Source: Sphingomonas sp. Root241 (GTDB lineage: Bacteria; Pseudomonadota; Alphaproteobacteria; Sphingomonadales; Sphingomonadaceae). From it: 64,000 bases of DNA. The stretch covers positions 801,776 through 865,775 of the forward strand of contig NZ_LMIV01000001.1 of assembly GCF_001428865.1 (NCBI RefSeq), in the 5' to 3' direction. Positions 1-8,839 of the stretch are shown in pieces. Made by a program: the position numbers and the translations under genes. Position 1 is the first letter of the stretch. Every line of letters starts with the position of its first letter. Below the pieces are notes generated by a model. It did no database searches. It saw only the letters and a program-made list of their open reading frames with translations, and was not told the DNA's origin.

Positions 1-621
1 ATCATCTCGCTCGACGGTTTCGCAACTACGACCGATCAGACACCGGAGGCGCCGATGGGTACCGACTGGGCCCGCCTCGTCGAGGCCTATGTTGCGACCA
101 GGACCATGCAGGAGCGCGTGTTTAAGGACACGAGCGGCAAGGGTACGACCGGGATCGACGAAAAATATGCCAAGGCCTATTTCGAGAATATCGGCGCGGA
201 GATCATGGGAGCCGGCATGTTCGGGCTGCACAGCTTTCCCGACGATCCGGACTGGCGTGGATGGTGGGGCGAGGAGCCGCCGTTCCGCTGCCCGGTGTTC
301 GTTTTGACTCACAAATCCCGACCCTCCATCGAAATGGCCGGCGGTACCACGTTCCATTTCGTCAACACCGTTCCAGTCGAGGCACTTCGGCAAGCTACTG
401 CCGTTGCTGGCGGAAAGGATGTCCGCATTGGCGGCGGCGCCAGTGTTGTGCGCGATTTCCTCAAGGCGGGGCTCGTGGACCGCCTCCATGTCGCCATAAC
501 TCCAATCCTGCTTGGTCGCGGCATTCGCCTCTGGGACGATTTGCGGGGCTTCGAAACCGGCTACACGGTAAGCGCGGAAACAGCGGAAAGCGGCGTCGTC
601 CATGTCACCTTCCGACGGTAA
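1..621 (+). CDS. DHFR/RibD C-terminal-fold reductase, 5' end cut off
   Basis: The frame is open from the first base, so the true start lies upstream; 206 codons are visible before a TAA stop. The opening S-L-D-G stretch resembles the first strand of the dihydrofolate reductase fold, and the block around GGGASVVRDF and TPILLGRG matches the RibD C-terminal domain, whose glycine loop contacts NADPH. Family members reduce pterin- or pyrimidine-like substrates, but the many chromosomal paralogues (YyaP-like) have no assigned substrate and nothing nearby points to folate or riboflavin synthesis. It is convergent with the HPP gene, 27 bp away. A cytoplasmic NADPH-dependent reductase of unknown substrate is the safest call. 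Confidence 0.85.
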   Translation: MISLDGFATTTDQTPEAPMGTDWARLVEAYVATRTMQERVFKDTSGKGTTGIDEKYAKAYFENIGAEIMGAGMFGLHSFPDDPDWRGWWGEEPPFRCPVFVLTHKSRPSIEMAGGTTFHFVNTVPVEALRQATAVAGGKDVRIGGGASVVRDFLKAGLVDRLHVAITPILLGRGIRLWDDLRGFETGYTVSAETAESGVVHVTFRR

Positions 622-648
622 TCGCTGACTGCGACTTCGAGGCGATCT

Positions 649-1332
649 CTACGTGCGCGCCCGTCTGCCCGTCGCGATCCGCCGCGCGGCGGCATGGCGC
701 TCGGCGCGGTCGAGCAAAGCTTCGAGGTCCTCGCGGCTGACGTCGAACGTTTCCCCCGATTCCGCCAGTGCGGCGTCCACATCCTCCATCAGCAGTCGCG
801 GACGGTCCGGGATCTTCATCGGGCGGTGCGGATAGCTGTGGCCAGAGACGCGGTGGAAGGCGATGCCGATCGCCGCCAGTGCGACTGCGTTGAGGCCTAC
901 CGGCAATAGCGCGAACCCATAGCCCTGCGCGAGCACCGCAGGGGCGAGCACCGGCAGCAATACGGTGCCGCCGCCGGGTGGGTGCAGGCAGCGCAGCGCC
1001 GACATCGCGAGGATCGCCGAGCCCACCGCGACGCCGACCGCGAGCGCGCCGTTGCCCAGCAGATGCGCCACCGCCACGCCGACCAGCGCCGAGACCATGT
1101 TCCCGCCGACGATCGGCCAGGGCTGGGCGAGCGGGCTGGAGGGCACGGCGAACAGCAACACCGCCGAGGCGCCGAGCGGCGCTGCCAGCAGCAGCCCGTG
1201 GCTCGGCACCAGCAATGTCGAGATGGCAGCGCACAGGCCGATCCCGATCACTGCGCCCACGCCGGCGATGCTGCGCTCGCGCCAGTTCGCCCCCGCCAGC
1301 AGCAGGGCGAAGCGCCGATCCTTCGCGCTCAT
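649..1332 (-). CDS. HPP family integral membrane protein
   Basis: This 227-residue protein has several hydrophobic segments (roughly residues 22-65, 78-115 and 122-165) and the signature CLHPPGGG at about 115-122, which names the HPP family. A polar cytoplasmic-looking tail follows from about residue 165. Some HPP proteins in plants and cyanobacteria are linked to nitrite transport, but the bacterial family is mostly uncharacterised, so a transport role is only a guess. The ATG at 1332 lies 1 bp after the stop of the upstream amidohydrolase gene, so the two are probably co-transcribed. Confidence 0.85.
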   Translation of the reverse strand: MSAKDRRFALLLAGANWRERSIAGVGAVIGIGLCAAISTLLVPSHGLLLAAPLGASAVLLFAVPSSPLAQPWPIVGGNMVSALVGVAVAHLLGNGALAVGVAVGSAILAMSALRCLHPPGGGTVLLPVLAPAVLAQGYGFALLPVGLNAVALAAIGIAFHRVSGHSYPHRPMKIPDRPRLLMEDVDAALAESGETFDVSREDLEALLDRAERHAAARRIATGRRART

Positions 1333-1333
1333 C

Positions 1334-2998
1334 CTATTTGCGCTGCCACACCCGGTCGCCGCCGACCCAGGTCTCGATCACCTTTGTCGCGCGCAGATCG
1401 CTTGGCGAAGCGAGCAGGGGATCGCGGTCGAGGATCAGGAAGTCGGCGCGCATGCCCAATGCGATCCGCCCGATCCTGTCCTCGGCCATGCCGGCATAGG
1501 CTGCGCCGATGGTGAAGCCGGCCCAGCCCTGCTCGCGCGTTACGGCCTCTTCCGGGCGCCAGCCGCCGAACGGTTGCCCGCTCGCGTCCTGCCGCGTGAA
1601 GCTCGCCGCCCAGCCGGCCCAGGGATCGGGGCTCTCGACCGGGAAATCCGAACCGAAAGCCAGCCGCGCGCCGTTCTGGAGCATCGAGCGCCACGCATAG
1701 GCGCCGCCGAGCCGGGCTGCGCCCAGCCGCGCCTCGGCCATGTGCATGTCGCTGGTCTGGTGGACGGGCTGCATCGACGCGATCGTGCCGAACTTGCCGA
1801 AGCGCGGGAGGTCCTTCGGGTCGACGATCTGGGCGTGCTCGATGCGCCAGCGGCGGTCCTTATAAGTCTCCGACAGGACCTCGATCGCGTCGAGCACCTG
1901 CTGGTTGGCACGGTCGCCGATCGCGTGGACGGCGATCTGGAAACCATCCATCGATCCGCGGATCATCATGTTGAGCAATTGGTCGTCGTTGAGGAACGGC
2001 AGCCCCTTATTGCCCGGCGCATCGGCATAATCGGCCTTGAGCCACGCGCCGCGCGAGCCGAGCGCGCCATCGGCATAGAGCTTGATCCCGCCCATCCGGA
2101 GGCGGTCGGCGTAGAGCCACGGCGTAGGACCTTGGCCCCCGACCGCGAGCGCAGTGTCGATGCCGCTCGCATAGCTGAGGATGCGCATCTTGAGCAGGCC
2201 GAGATCGCCCATCCGGCGATAGGTCATCCAGTCGGCCAGGCTCGTGCCCATGTCCGCCGCGGTGGTGACGCCCAGCGAGAAGAGCTTTTCCTGCGCGGCG
2301 AGGAAGGCGGCGTTCTGCTCGCGCGGCGTGGGGGCGGGAATGTTCCGCGTGATCAGCGCCATCGCCCCGTCGACGAACACGCCCGCGGGCTTGCCCTCCG
2401 CGCGCTCGATGCGGCCGCCATTGGGGTCCCTGGTCGCTGCGGTCACATTGCCTGCGGCGATCGCGCGGCTGTTCGCCCAGCCGGCATGGCCGTCGACACG
2501 CTCGAGCCAGACCGGGCGGTCGCTCACCGCGGCGTCGAGCTCGGCGGCGGTGGGGAAGCGGCCGAGCTTCCAGCGCTCCTGGTTCCATCCGCCGCCGAGA
2601 ATCCACTTGTTCGGGTTCGATGCGGCATAAGTACGGATCTTGGCGAGCGCCTCCTCGAGCGAATTGGTCTCGGAGAGGTCGAGCCGGAGGAGCTGCGCGC
2701 CGAGGCCCATGACATGGCCGTGCGCATCGATCATGCCCGGCACCAGCGTCTTGCCGCCCATGTCGAGCTTCCAGTCGGCCTTCTTGGGGCGCCGCTCGCC
2801 GCTCTTCAGGATGAGGCTGATCTTACCTTCGCGGTTGATCATCAGTCCGGTGAAGCGGACCACCTGGCCCTTCTCGTCGAGCGTCATTCCGTTGACGTTG
2901 TCGACCAGCGCGTCGGCGCAGGCGGGCAGAGCGAGCGCCATCGCCGCCAGGGCCATGAACGGAGTCAGCAGGCGGGCGAGCAGGGGCATCTTGCGCAT
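1334..2998 (-). CDS. Secreted amidohydrolase (YtcJ/amidohydrolase-3 type)
   Basis: The start chosen is the ATG at 2998, because it begins a clear signal peptide (basic start, hydrophobic core, A-D-A cleavage region near residue 30). The frame is also open further upstream, but that stretch runs into the oppositely oriented ilvA gene. The mature protein of about 520 residues has the metal-binding H-G-H at about 93-95, a HAIGDRA motif, and a late GSDFPVE motif whose Asp is the usual last metal ligand. Such enzymes hydrolyse C-N bonds of amide or cyclic substrates, here probably in the periplasm. LPAC at the signal end could be read as a weak lipobox. The substrate is unknown. Confidence 0.9.
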   Translation of the reverse strand: MRKMPLLARLLTPFMALAAMALALPACADALVDNVNGMTLDEKGQVVRFTGLMINREGKISLILKSGERRPKKADWKLDMGGKTLVPGMIDAHGHVMGLGAQLLRLDLSETNSLEEALAKIRTYAASNPNKWILGGGWNQERWKLGRFPTAAELDAAVSDRPVWLERVDGHAGWANSRAIAAGNVTAATRDPNGGRIERAEGKPAGVFVDGAMALITRNIPAPTPREQNAAFLAAQEKLFSLGVTTAADMGTSLADWMTYRRMGDLGLLKMRILSYASGIDTALAVGGQGPTPWLYADRLRMGGIKLYADGALGSRGAWLKADYADAPGNKGLPFLNDDQLLNMMIRGSMDGFQIAVHAIGDRANQQVLDAIEVLSETYKDRRWRIEHAQIVDPKDLPRFGKFGTIASMQPVHQTSDMHMAEARLGAARLGGAYAWRSMLQNGARLAFGSDFPVESPDPWAGWAASFTRQDASGQPFGGWRPEEAVTREQGWAGFTIGAAYAGMAEDRIGRIALGMRADFLILDRDPLLASPSDLRATKVIETWVGGDRVWQRK

Positions 2999-3058
2999 AG
3001 GCGATTGCGCATAGGGCCTGTTCCCCCGCCGCGCCAGATGGTCTAGGCCCGCCAGACT

Positions 3059-4303
3059 ATGGCCACCAAAGCAGCTCCGGCGAACGCGCCGCTCCCCGTA
3101 TCGATCACCGACGTCCGCGAAGCTGCCGCCCGGATTATGGGATCGATCGTGCGGACGCCGACCTTGGTGAGCAAGACATTGTCGGATCTCACCGGGGCGA
3201 CCGTCTATCTCAAATTCGAGAACCTCCAGTTCACTGCGGCGTACAAGGAGCGCGGGGCGCTCAACACGTTGCTCCAGCTCGACGAGGCCGCGCGCTCCAA
3301 AGGCGTGATCGCAGCTTCGGCGGGCAACCACGCCCAGGGGCTCTCTTATCACGCGACCCGGCTCGGCATTCCGAGCACGATCGTAATGCCGCTCAACACC
3401 CCGACGGTAAAAGTCACCCAGACCGAGGGGCACGGCGCGAACGTCATTCTGTTCGGCGAGACTTTCGACGCGGCCTACGCCCATTCGCGCGAGCTGGAGG
3501 CGGAAAAGGGCTTCACCTTCATCCACCCGTTCGACGATCCGCGCGTGATTGCGGGCCAGGGCACGGCCGCGCTCGAGATGCTCGAGGATGTGCCGGAGAT
3601 CGACACGCTGGTGATCCCGATCGGCGGCGGCGGGCTGATCTCCGGTTCGGCAGTCGTCGCCAAGTCCGAAGGCCGCGCGATCGAAGTCGTCGGCGTCGAG
3701 GCCGAGCTCTATCCGTCGATGTACAATCGCATCCACGGCACCGACATGCCGTGCGAGGGGGACACGCTCGCCGAGGGCATCGCGGTCAAGGAGCCCGGCG
3801 GGATCACTTCGAAGATGGTCGAGGCGCTCGTCGACGACATCGTCCTGGTCAGCGAACGGCGGCTGGAAGAGGCCGTCAGCCTGCTCCTCCAGATCGAGAA
3901 GACGGTGGTCGAGGGCGCGGGCGCCGCGGGCCTCGCGGCACTGCTCGCCGAGCCCGACCGGTTCCGCGGCAAGACCGTGGGCACGATCCTGTGCGGCGGC
4001 AATATCGACACGCGGCTGCTCGCCAACGTGCTGTTGCGCGATCTTGCCCGCTCGGGCCGCCTCGCACGGTTGCGTATTCGGCTGCAGGATCGCCCGGGCG
4101 CGCTGTTCAACGTCGCCCGCATCTTCCACGAGCAAGGCGTCAACATCATCGAGGTCTACCACCAGCGCGTGTTCACGACGCTGCCCGCCAAGGGCCTGAT
4201 CACCGACATCGAATGCGAGACGCGCGATCGCAACCATCTCGATCGGCTGATGACGGCGTTGCGCCAGGCGCAATATGAAGTGAGCCAGGTCGAATTGGCC
4301 TAG
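3059..4303 (+). CDS. ilvA: Threonine ammonia-lyase with C-terminal ACT domain
   Basis: This 414-residue PLP enzyme deaminates threonine to 2-oxobutyrate. The PLP lysine is in AAYKERGA (K63), the substrate loop is SAGNHAQG (about 88-94), and the phosphate-binding glycine loop GGGGLISG is present. Residues from about 335 onward form one ACT domain (RLQDRPGALFNVARIF), the place where isoleucine or valine usually binds. The single ACT domain and length fit the medium form of the family rather than the longer E. coli IlvA with its double regulatory domain, so biosynthetic and catabolic roles cannot be separated from sequence. The 60 bp before it form a divergent promoter region shared with the amidohydrolase gene. 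Confidence 0.95.
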   Translation: MATKAAPANAPLPVSITDVREAAARIMGSIVRTPTLVSKTLSDLTGATVYLKFENLQFTAAYKERGALNTLLQLDEAARSKGVIAASAGNHAQGLSYHATRLGIPSTIVMPLNTPTVKVTQTEGHGANVILFGETFDAAYAHSRELEAEKGFTFIHPFDDPRVIAGQGTAALEMLEDVPEIDTLVIPIGGGGLISGSAVVAKSEGRAIEVVGVEAELYPSMYNRIHGTDMPCEGDTLAEGIAVKEPGGITSKMVEALVDDIVLVSERRLEEAVSLLLQIEKTVVEGAGAAGLAALLAEPDRFRGKTVGTILCGGNIDTRLLANVLLRDLARSGRLARLRIRLQDRPGALFNVARIFHEQGVNIIEVYHQRVFTTLPAKGLITDIECETRDRNHLDRLMTALRQAQYEVSQVELA

Positions 4304-4777
4304 CTCGGTCGCGACCGTTCTCGTGTTCGTCACCCCGGACCTGTTCCGGGGTCCGCCGGGCATCGAGCGATGGGGCAAGAAGCTCGAATTCTTCCGACGC
4401 TGCGTGGTGGACCCCGGCACAAGGCCGGGGTGACGAGGGTCGGCGGGGGCGCCGCTGATTGCTCCCGAAACCTGACCAACCGAATCGCTGGCGCGGCGAA
4501 CCGAGTCGCGGCGGGATTCACACGCGATTCTCGCGGGAATATACCAGTCCTCGGAACGGAACCCGGGCGCGCATGCGTGCCGCCGAGGCTTCCCGCCATG
4601 GTTAACGGCCCCCGTACGCGTCCCGGCGCGGAACGATGCAAGCCCTTGGTTTCGCGCGCTTGCCCTTATGGCTAATCGTTAACTCTCTTTCTTGGTAAAG
4701 CGGCTTTTCATCATGCGTCCGGCGCTCCATAGTCGCGTTGAGAGGGCCAGGTGGGCCTGACTAAGGGCGACTCAGCG
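4304..4777. other. Intergenic region between ilvA and bpt
   Basis: This 474-bp stretch holds a paired inverted repeat near its start (see the repeat at 4329-4434), then about 340 bp without a convincing gene. Short open frames here lack a ribosome-binding site or family resemblance. A promoter for bpt must lie in the last 150 bp, but no sigma-70 pair stands out. No tRNA cloverleaf was seen. Confidence 0.5.
4329..4434. repeat. Paired GC-rich palindrome element, family A
   Basis: Two arms, GTCACCCCGGACCTGTTCC at the left and its near reverse complement ending GGCCGGGGTGAC at the right, enclose about 50 bp. Each arm is itself a small palindrome around a 3-4 base loop. The same design recurs at 24811-24927, so this is a dispersed element resembling REP/BIME repeats. 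It sits directly after ilvA and could also act as a terminator or mRNA stabiliser. Confidence 0.7.
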
Positions 4778-5563
4778 GTGACTGCACTTTCCCGTTTTCC
4801 GCGCTTCTTCGTGACCAGCCCGAGCCCGTGCCCCTATCTGCCGGGCCGGCAGGAGCGGAAGATCTTCACCGAGCTGACCGGCCAGCATGCCGGCGAACTC
4901 AACGACGCGCTGGGCCGAATCGGTTTTCGCCGCAGCCAGTCGGTCGCGTACCGGCCGAGTTGCGCGGGCTGCACCGCCTGCGTCTCGGTCCGCGTGGTCG
5001 CCGACGAGTTCAAGCCGAACGCGAGCCAGCGCAAGCTGCTCAAGCGTCATTCCGATCTCGAGGTCACCGCCTGCAAGCCATGGGCGACCGAGGAGCAGTT
5101 CGAACTGCTGCACCGCTATCTGAAAACGCGCCACCCCGGTGGCGGCATGGCGGCAATGGACGAGAACGATTATGCCGACATGGTCGAGCAGTCGCCGGTC
5201 AGCTCCTGGGTCATCGAATATCGCGAGCCCTCGGTCGATGGTGTCCGGGGTCGCCTGGTTGGCGCGTGCATCACCGATCAGCAGGCCGACGGCCTGTCGA
5301 TGATCTACAGCTTTTTCGAAGCCGACAGCGAGACGCGCCAGGGCCTGGGCAACTTCATCATCATGGATCATATCCTGCGCGCGCGCTCGGCGAGCCTGCC
5401 CTATGTCTATCTCGGCTATTGGGTGAAGGGCTCCGAGCGGATGGCATACAAGACGCGCTATCGGCCGATCGAAGTGCTCGGCCCCAATGGCTGGTCACTG
5501 CTCAGCGACGAGGACATTGCGGTGGCGACGCCAGTCCTCGCGCGGATGCCCGAACTAGCCTGA
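4778..5563 (+). CDS. bpt: Aspartate/glutamate leucyltransferase (N-degron pathway)
   Basis: Bpt adds leucine from Leu-tRNA to proteins starting with Asp or Glu, marking them for ClpS-ClpAP. The GTG at 4778 ([11 protein letters not shown]) is preferred over the in-frame GTG at 4751 because family members begin just before this [10 protein letters not shown] segment and an AAGGG stands about 11 bp upstream. The protein then has 261 residues. The conserved N-terminal cysteine cluster CPYLPGR and [10 protein letters not shown] (C18, C62, C65, C68 from this start) and the C-terminal [13 protein letters not shown] are present. Some annotations call this family arginyltransferase (Ate); bacterial members of this length are usually Bpt. 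It converges on the transglutaminase-like gene 1 bp away. Confidence 0.93.
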   Translation: MTALSRFPRFFVTSPSPCPYLPGRQERKIFTELTGQHAGELNDALGRIGFRRSQSVAYRPSCAGCTACVSVRVVADEFKPNASQRKLLKRHSDLEVTACKPWATEEQFELLHRYLKTRHPGGGMAAMDENDYADMVEQSPVSSWVIEYREPSVDGVRGRLVGACITDQQADGLSMIYSFFEADSETRQGLGNFIIMDHILRARSASLPYVYLGYWVKGSERMAYKTRYRPIEVLGPNGWSLLSDEDIAVATPVLARMPELA

Positions 5564-5564
5564 T

Positions 5565-6365
5565 CTATTCCTCGGAGACGACTCGCAGGTCGACGTCGAG
5601 TTCTTCGTCCCCACTCCCGATCCGCGTGCCCGCGATCGATGCGGCACCGAGTGCGTCGAGGCCCACCGCGACGCGAACATAGGAATCGTCCGGCGAAAGC
5701 CCGGTCACCGGATCGAACCCGACCCAGCCCAGACCCTCGACATGCGCCTCCACCCAGGCGTGCGGCGCCGAATGCGCCTCACCGTTGCGAAAATAGCCCG
5801 AGACATAGCGGGCCGGGACTTCGAGACTGCGTGCCGCCGCGAGGAACATCTGGGCCACGTCGCGTGAGGTCGCCTTGCCGCGCACGAACGCCTCCGCGGC
5901 GGTGAGGCCGGTATCGGGCGCATCGGGGACGCAGGGAAAGCGCGCATGGAGCGCCGCGTTGAGCCGGTGCATCCGGTCGAGCGTGTCGCGTGCGCCCGCA
6001 ACGCTTTCCGCCGCGAAGGCCGGCAGCCCGTCGCCGAGCGTCGTCCGCTGCGTGGTGCGCAGATAGAGCATCGGCGGCAGCGGCTCGATCGATCCGTGGA
6101 TCACGCCGTTGGTGTCGCTGGTCAGCACTTCGCCGGTGACGGTGATGTCGATCGCCTCGATCGGCCCCTCGGCATAGAGCATCGTCACGGCATTGCCGAA
6201 GCCGTCGATTGCGTCACGCATCCGGGCATCGCAATCGACGCCGATCATCCAGCTCACCACGGTCTGGTCCCGCGTATCGCACGGCGTGAGGCGCAGCATC
6301 TGCACGAGCCGGGCCTGGGGCTGGGAGAAGCGATAGCGCGTGCGGTGGTCGATCGCGATCCTCAT
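5565..6365 (-). CDS. Transglutaminase-like protein lacking the catalytic cysteine
   Basis: This 266-residue protein has an N-terminal bacterial transglutaminase-like beta domain (about 1-110) and a transglutaminase core (about 150-225). The Asp and His of the usual Cys-His-Asp triad appear retained (H202 in PHAWVEAH, D218 in GFDPVTG). The segment that normally carries the cysteine reads GKATSRDVAQ (163-172) and contains none; the only cysteines are 29, 45 and 145. It is therefore probably inactive as a Cys transglutaminase/protease, or works differently. It is the last gene of a three-gene operon with alpha-E and ATP-grasp genes and overlaps the alpha-E stop by 4 bp, so translation is likely coupled. 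Confidence 0.9.
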   Translation of the reverse strand: MRIAIDHRTRYRFSQPQARLVQMLRLTPCDTRDQTVVSWMIGVDCDARMRDAIDGFGNAVTMLYAEGPIEAIDITVTGEVLTSDTNGVIHGSIEPLPPMLYLRTTQRTTLGDGLPAFAAESVAGARDTLDRMHRLNAALHARFPCVPDAPDTGLTAAEAFVRGKATSRDVAQMFLAAARSLEVPARYVSGYFRNGEAHSAPHAWVEAHVEGLGWVGFDPVTGLSPDDSYVRVAVGLDALGAASIAGTRIGSGDEELDVDLRVVSEE

Positions 6366-7303
6366 ATGAACCTGAACTGCCGCGCGACGGCGGCGTTGAG
6401 CATCGCGTTCTCGTGGATGAATGCCTCGAGATATTCGTGGAGCCCGCTGACGATCACTTCGGAGGTCCGCGTCTTCTGCATCCGCGCCATCCGCGCGCGC
6501 GCCATGCGATCGGCCTCGCCCTGCAGCCCGGTGCGCTTGGCGAGCTGGCTAAGCAATTGCACCGTCTCCTCGACGCACGCGGCGAGGCTGCGCGGCAATT
6601 CGAAGCGGCTGATCAGCAGGTCGATCACGTTCGCCGGCTGGAGCCCGTCGCTATAGAGCCAGCGATAGGCAGTGACTGCCGAGACGGTCTGGAGGATCGT
6701 CGTCCATTGGTCGCGATCGACCACGCCGCCCACATCTTCGCCTTCCGGCAGCAGCAGATGATATTTGACGTCGACCAGCCGCGCGGTGTTGTCGGCGCGC
6801 TCGACCGTGGCGCCCAGCTGGATCAGGAAGGTTGCTTCGTTGCGCATCATCCGGTGGATCGAACCTTCGAATCCCCGGGTCTCCCCTTTGACCTGCTCGA
6901 CGAGATTGAGCGTCGCGGTGGCGCCGCCGGTCGATGCGCGGTTCTGGAACAGCCACCAGGCACGGTTGATCGCGGTCCACGCCTCACGCGTCAGCGCGGT
7001 GCGGACGGCGCGGGCATTGTTGCGCGCCATCTCGAGACAGCGGATGATCGAGCCGGGATGGCTGGCATCGAGCGTCAGGAAGCGCGCGACGTGGCTCTGG
7101 GTATAGCTCTGTCCCGTCGCGGCGAATGCTTCGTCGGTGTCGGTGACCGACAGCGCGCTCTGCCACGCCGCCTCGCCCGCAGGGCGCGCCGAGAGCGCGT
7201 CGAGCCGCACGGTCGCCTCGACCAGCCGCGCGATGAAGTCGGCGCGCTCGACATAGCGGCCCAGCCAGTAGAGCGCCGCCGCGGTGCGCGAGAGCATCAA
7301 CAC
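6362..7303 (-). CDS. Alpha-E domain protein
   Basis: The 313-residue protein is almost entirely alpha-helical. It starts with MLSRTAAALYWLGRYVERAD, the hallmark of the alpha-E domain, and covers the whole family length. Alpha-E proteins nearly always occur beside circularly permuted ATP-grasp and transglutaminase-like genes, as here, and are predicted parts of an uncharacterised amide-bond-forming system. No enzymatic motif is visible. Its start is 4 bp downstream of the ATP-grasp stop, and its own stop overlaps the start of the next gene. Confidence 0.93.
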   Translation of the reverse strand: MLMLSRTAAALYWLGRYVERADFIARLVEATVRLDALSARPAGEAAWQSALSVTDTDEAFAATGQSYTQSHVARFLTLDASHPGSIIRCLEMARNNARAVRTALTREAWTAINRAWWLFQNRASTGGATATLNLVEQVKGETRGFEGSIHRMMRNEATFLIQLGATVERADNTARLVDVKYHLLLPEGEDVGGVVDRDQWTTILQTVSAVTAYRWLYSDGLQPANVIDLLISRFELPRSLAACVEETVQLLSQLAKRTGLQGEADRMARARMARMQKTRTSEVIVSGLHEYLEAFIHENAMLNAAVARQFRFI

Positions 7304-7307
7304 GCGC

Positions 7308-8768
7308 CTAGCTCCGCGTCTGCGATTGGGATTGCGACGGTGTGCCCTCCATCAACACGAAGCTGTCCTTGGTCCCGCCGCCCTGGCTCGAATTGACCAC
7401 CAGCGAGCCTTCGCGGAGCGCCACCCGGGTGAGGCCCCCGGGCACCACATGCACTCCGTCGCTGCCGGTCAGCACGAACGGGCGGAAGTCCACGTGGCGC
7501 GGGGCGAGTCCGGCGTCGCTCATCGTCGGCACCGTCGACAGTGCGAGCGTCGGCTGGGCGATGTAGCGGTGTGGCTCGGCGATCAGCGCCGCGCGGAAAT
7601 CGGCGATCTGCGCCTTGGTCGCGGTCGGGCCGACGAGCATGCCGTAGCCGCCCGATCCATCGACCAGTTTGACCACCAGCGCGTCGAGATTGTCGAGCAC
7701 GTATTTCAGCGCCTGCGGCTCGCGGCAGCGGAAGGTCTCGACATTGGGCAGCTTGGCCTCGCCGCCCGAGTAGAACTTCACGATCTCGGGCATGTAACTG
7801 TAGATCGCCTTGTCGTCGGCGATGCCGTTGCCGGGGGCGTTGATAAGCGCGACATTGCCCGCGCGATAGGCGGCGATCAGCCCGGGAACGCCGAGTAGCG
7901 AATCCGGACGGAAAGTGAGCGGATCGAGATAATCGTCGTCGATCCGGCGATAGATGACGTCGACCTTCACCCGGCCCGCGATCGTCTGTACCCAGACCAC
8001 GTCGTCGTCGACCACCAAATCGGCTGCCTCGACCAGCTCGATTCCCATCGAATCGGCGAGGAAGCTGTGCTCGTAATAGGCCGAATTGAAATGGCCGGGG
8101 GTGAGCACGACGCACACGGGCTTGGGATTGTTGCCCGGCGCCACCGAGCGCATCGTCTCAAGCAGCATATCGGGATAGGAGTCGACCGGCGCGACGCGGA
8201 AATCGCGGAACAGTTCGGGGCAGAGCCGCAGCATGGCCTCGCGATTCTCGAGCATGTACGAAACGCCCGAAGGGGTGCGAGCATTGTCTTCGAGCACATA
8301 GAATTCGTCGGGCCCGACGCGGACCAGATCGATTCCGCAGATATGCGCCCACACCCCGTGCGGCGGTCGGATGCCAGCGACTTCGGGGCGGAACTGCTCG
8401 TTGCGGTAGATCAGTTCGGGGGGGATGAGCCCTTCCTTGAGAATCCGGCGCTCGCCGTAAATGTCCTCGAGGAACGCGTTGATCGCCTCGACGCGCTGGA
8501 CCAGCCCTTCGCACAGCCGCGACCATTCCTGGTGGAGGAACACGCGCGGGACGATGTCGAACGGGATGATCCGCTCGGCGGCATCGCTGTCGCCATAGAC
8601 CGCGAAGGTGATGCCCAATTGGCGGAACGCGGCCTCGGCGGATTGCTGGCGGCGCTGGAGTTCGGAAGCCGGGGTGTCAGCCACCCATTCCGACAGCGCG
8701 GCGAATTCGGGCCGCGGTGCCTCAGGCCCGCCATGCCCCCAAATCTCGTCGAACGCACCTGCTGCCAT
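7308..8768 (-). CDS. Circularly permuted type 2 ATP-grasp protein
   Basis: The ATG at 8768 gives a 486-residue protein matching the family from its typical start (FDEIW, then an aromatic-rich N-terminus). The frame continues open upstream, but that stretch lies opposite dsbD and is noise. Visible family blocks are EDNARTPSGVSYMLENRE (about 160-180), a middle KLVDGSGGYGM glycine loop and the C-terminal VNSSQGGGTKDSFVL. ATP-grasp enzymes form amide bonds through acyl-phosphate intermediates; this clade is predicted to be an amidoligase with unknown substrate. It is the promoter-proximal gene of the operon, and a 22-bp inverted repeat lies 40 bp before its start. Confidence 0.93.
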   Translation of the reverse strand: MAAGAFDEIWGHGGPEAPRPEFAALSEWVADTPASELQRRQQSAEAAFRQLGITFAVYGDSDAAERIIPFDIVPRVFLHQEWSRLCEGLVQRVEAINAFLEDIYGERRILKEGLIPPELIYRNEQFRPEVAGIRPPHGVWAHICGIDLVRVGPDEFYVLEDNARTPSGVSYMLENREAMLRLCPELFRDFRVAPVDSYPDMLLETMRSVAPGNNPKPVCVVLTPGHFNSAYYEHSFLADSMGIELVEAADLVVDDDVVWVQTIAGRVKVDVIYRRIDDDYLDPLTFRPDSLLGVPGLIAAYRAGNVALINAPGNGIADDKAIYSYMPEIVKFYSGGEAKLPNVETFRCREPQALKYVLDNLDALVVKLVDGSGGYGMLVGPTATKAQIADFRAALIAEPHRYIAQPTLALSTVPTMSDAGLAPRHVDFRPFVLTGSDGVHVVPGGLTRVALREGSLVVNSSQGGGTKDSFVLMEGTPSQSQSQTRS

Positions 8769-8808
8769 CAACGCTCCCAAGTGCAGCAGATCGCTGCAAG
8801 TTCCATGC

Positions 8809-8830
8809 TGCAACGCTTTGCTGCGTTGCA
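8809..8830. promoter_or_regulatory. Inverted repeat upstream of the ATP-grasp operon
   Basis: TGCAACGC and GCGTTGCA form a perfect 8-bp inverted repeat with a 6-base spacer inside the 71-bp gap between dsbD and the ATP-grasp gene. Two further CTGCA-type half sites lie between it and the start codon. TGC-rich dyads of this sort are bound by PhaR-type regulators in some alphaproteobacteria, so an operator is possible. It could instead be the dsbD 3' hairpin. Confidence 0.4.
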
Positions 8831-8839
8831 CAAGGGGGG

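Noticed and set aside
965..3046. A 693-codon open frame on the plus strand
   Set aside because: It runs antisense across the HPP and amidohydrolase genes, which have clear motifs and signal peptide. Its translation is Arg/Ala/Asp-rich without family features, as expected opposite GC-rich coding DNA.
4304..4777. tRNA or small RNA gene in the ilvA-bpt gap
   Set aside because: No cloverleaf, T-loop GTTCGA-type motif in the right setting, or promoter-terminator pair was found.
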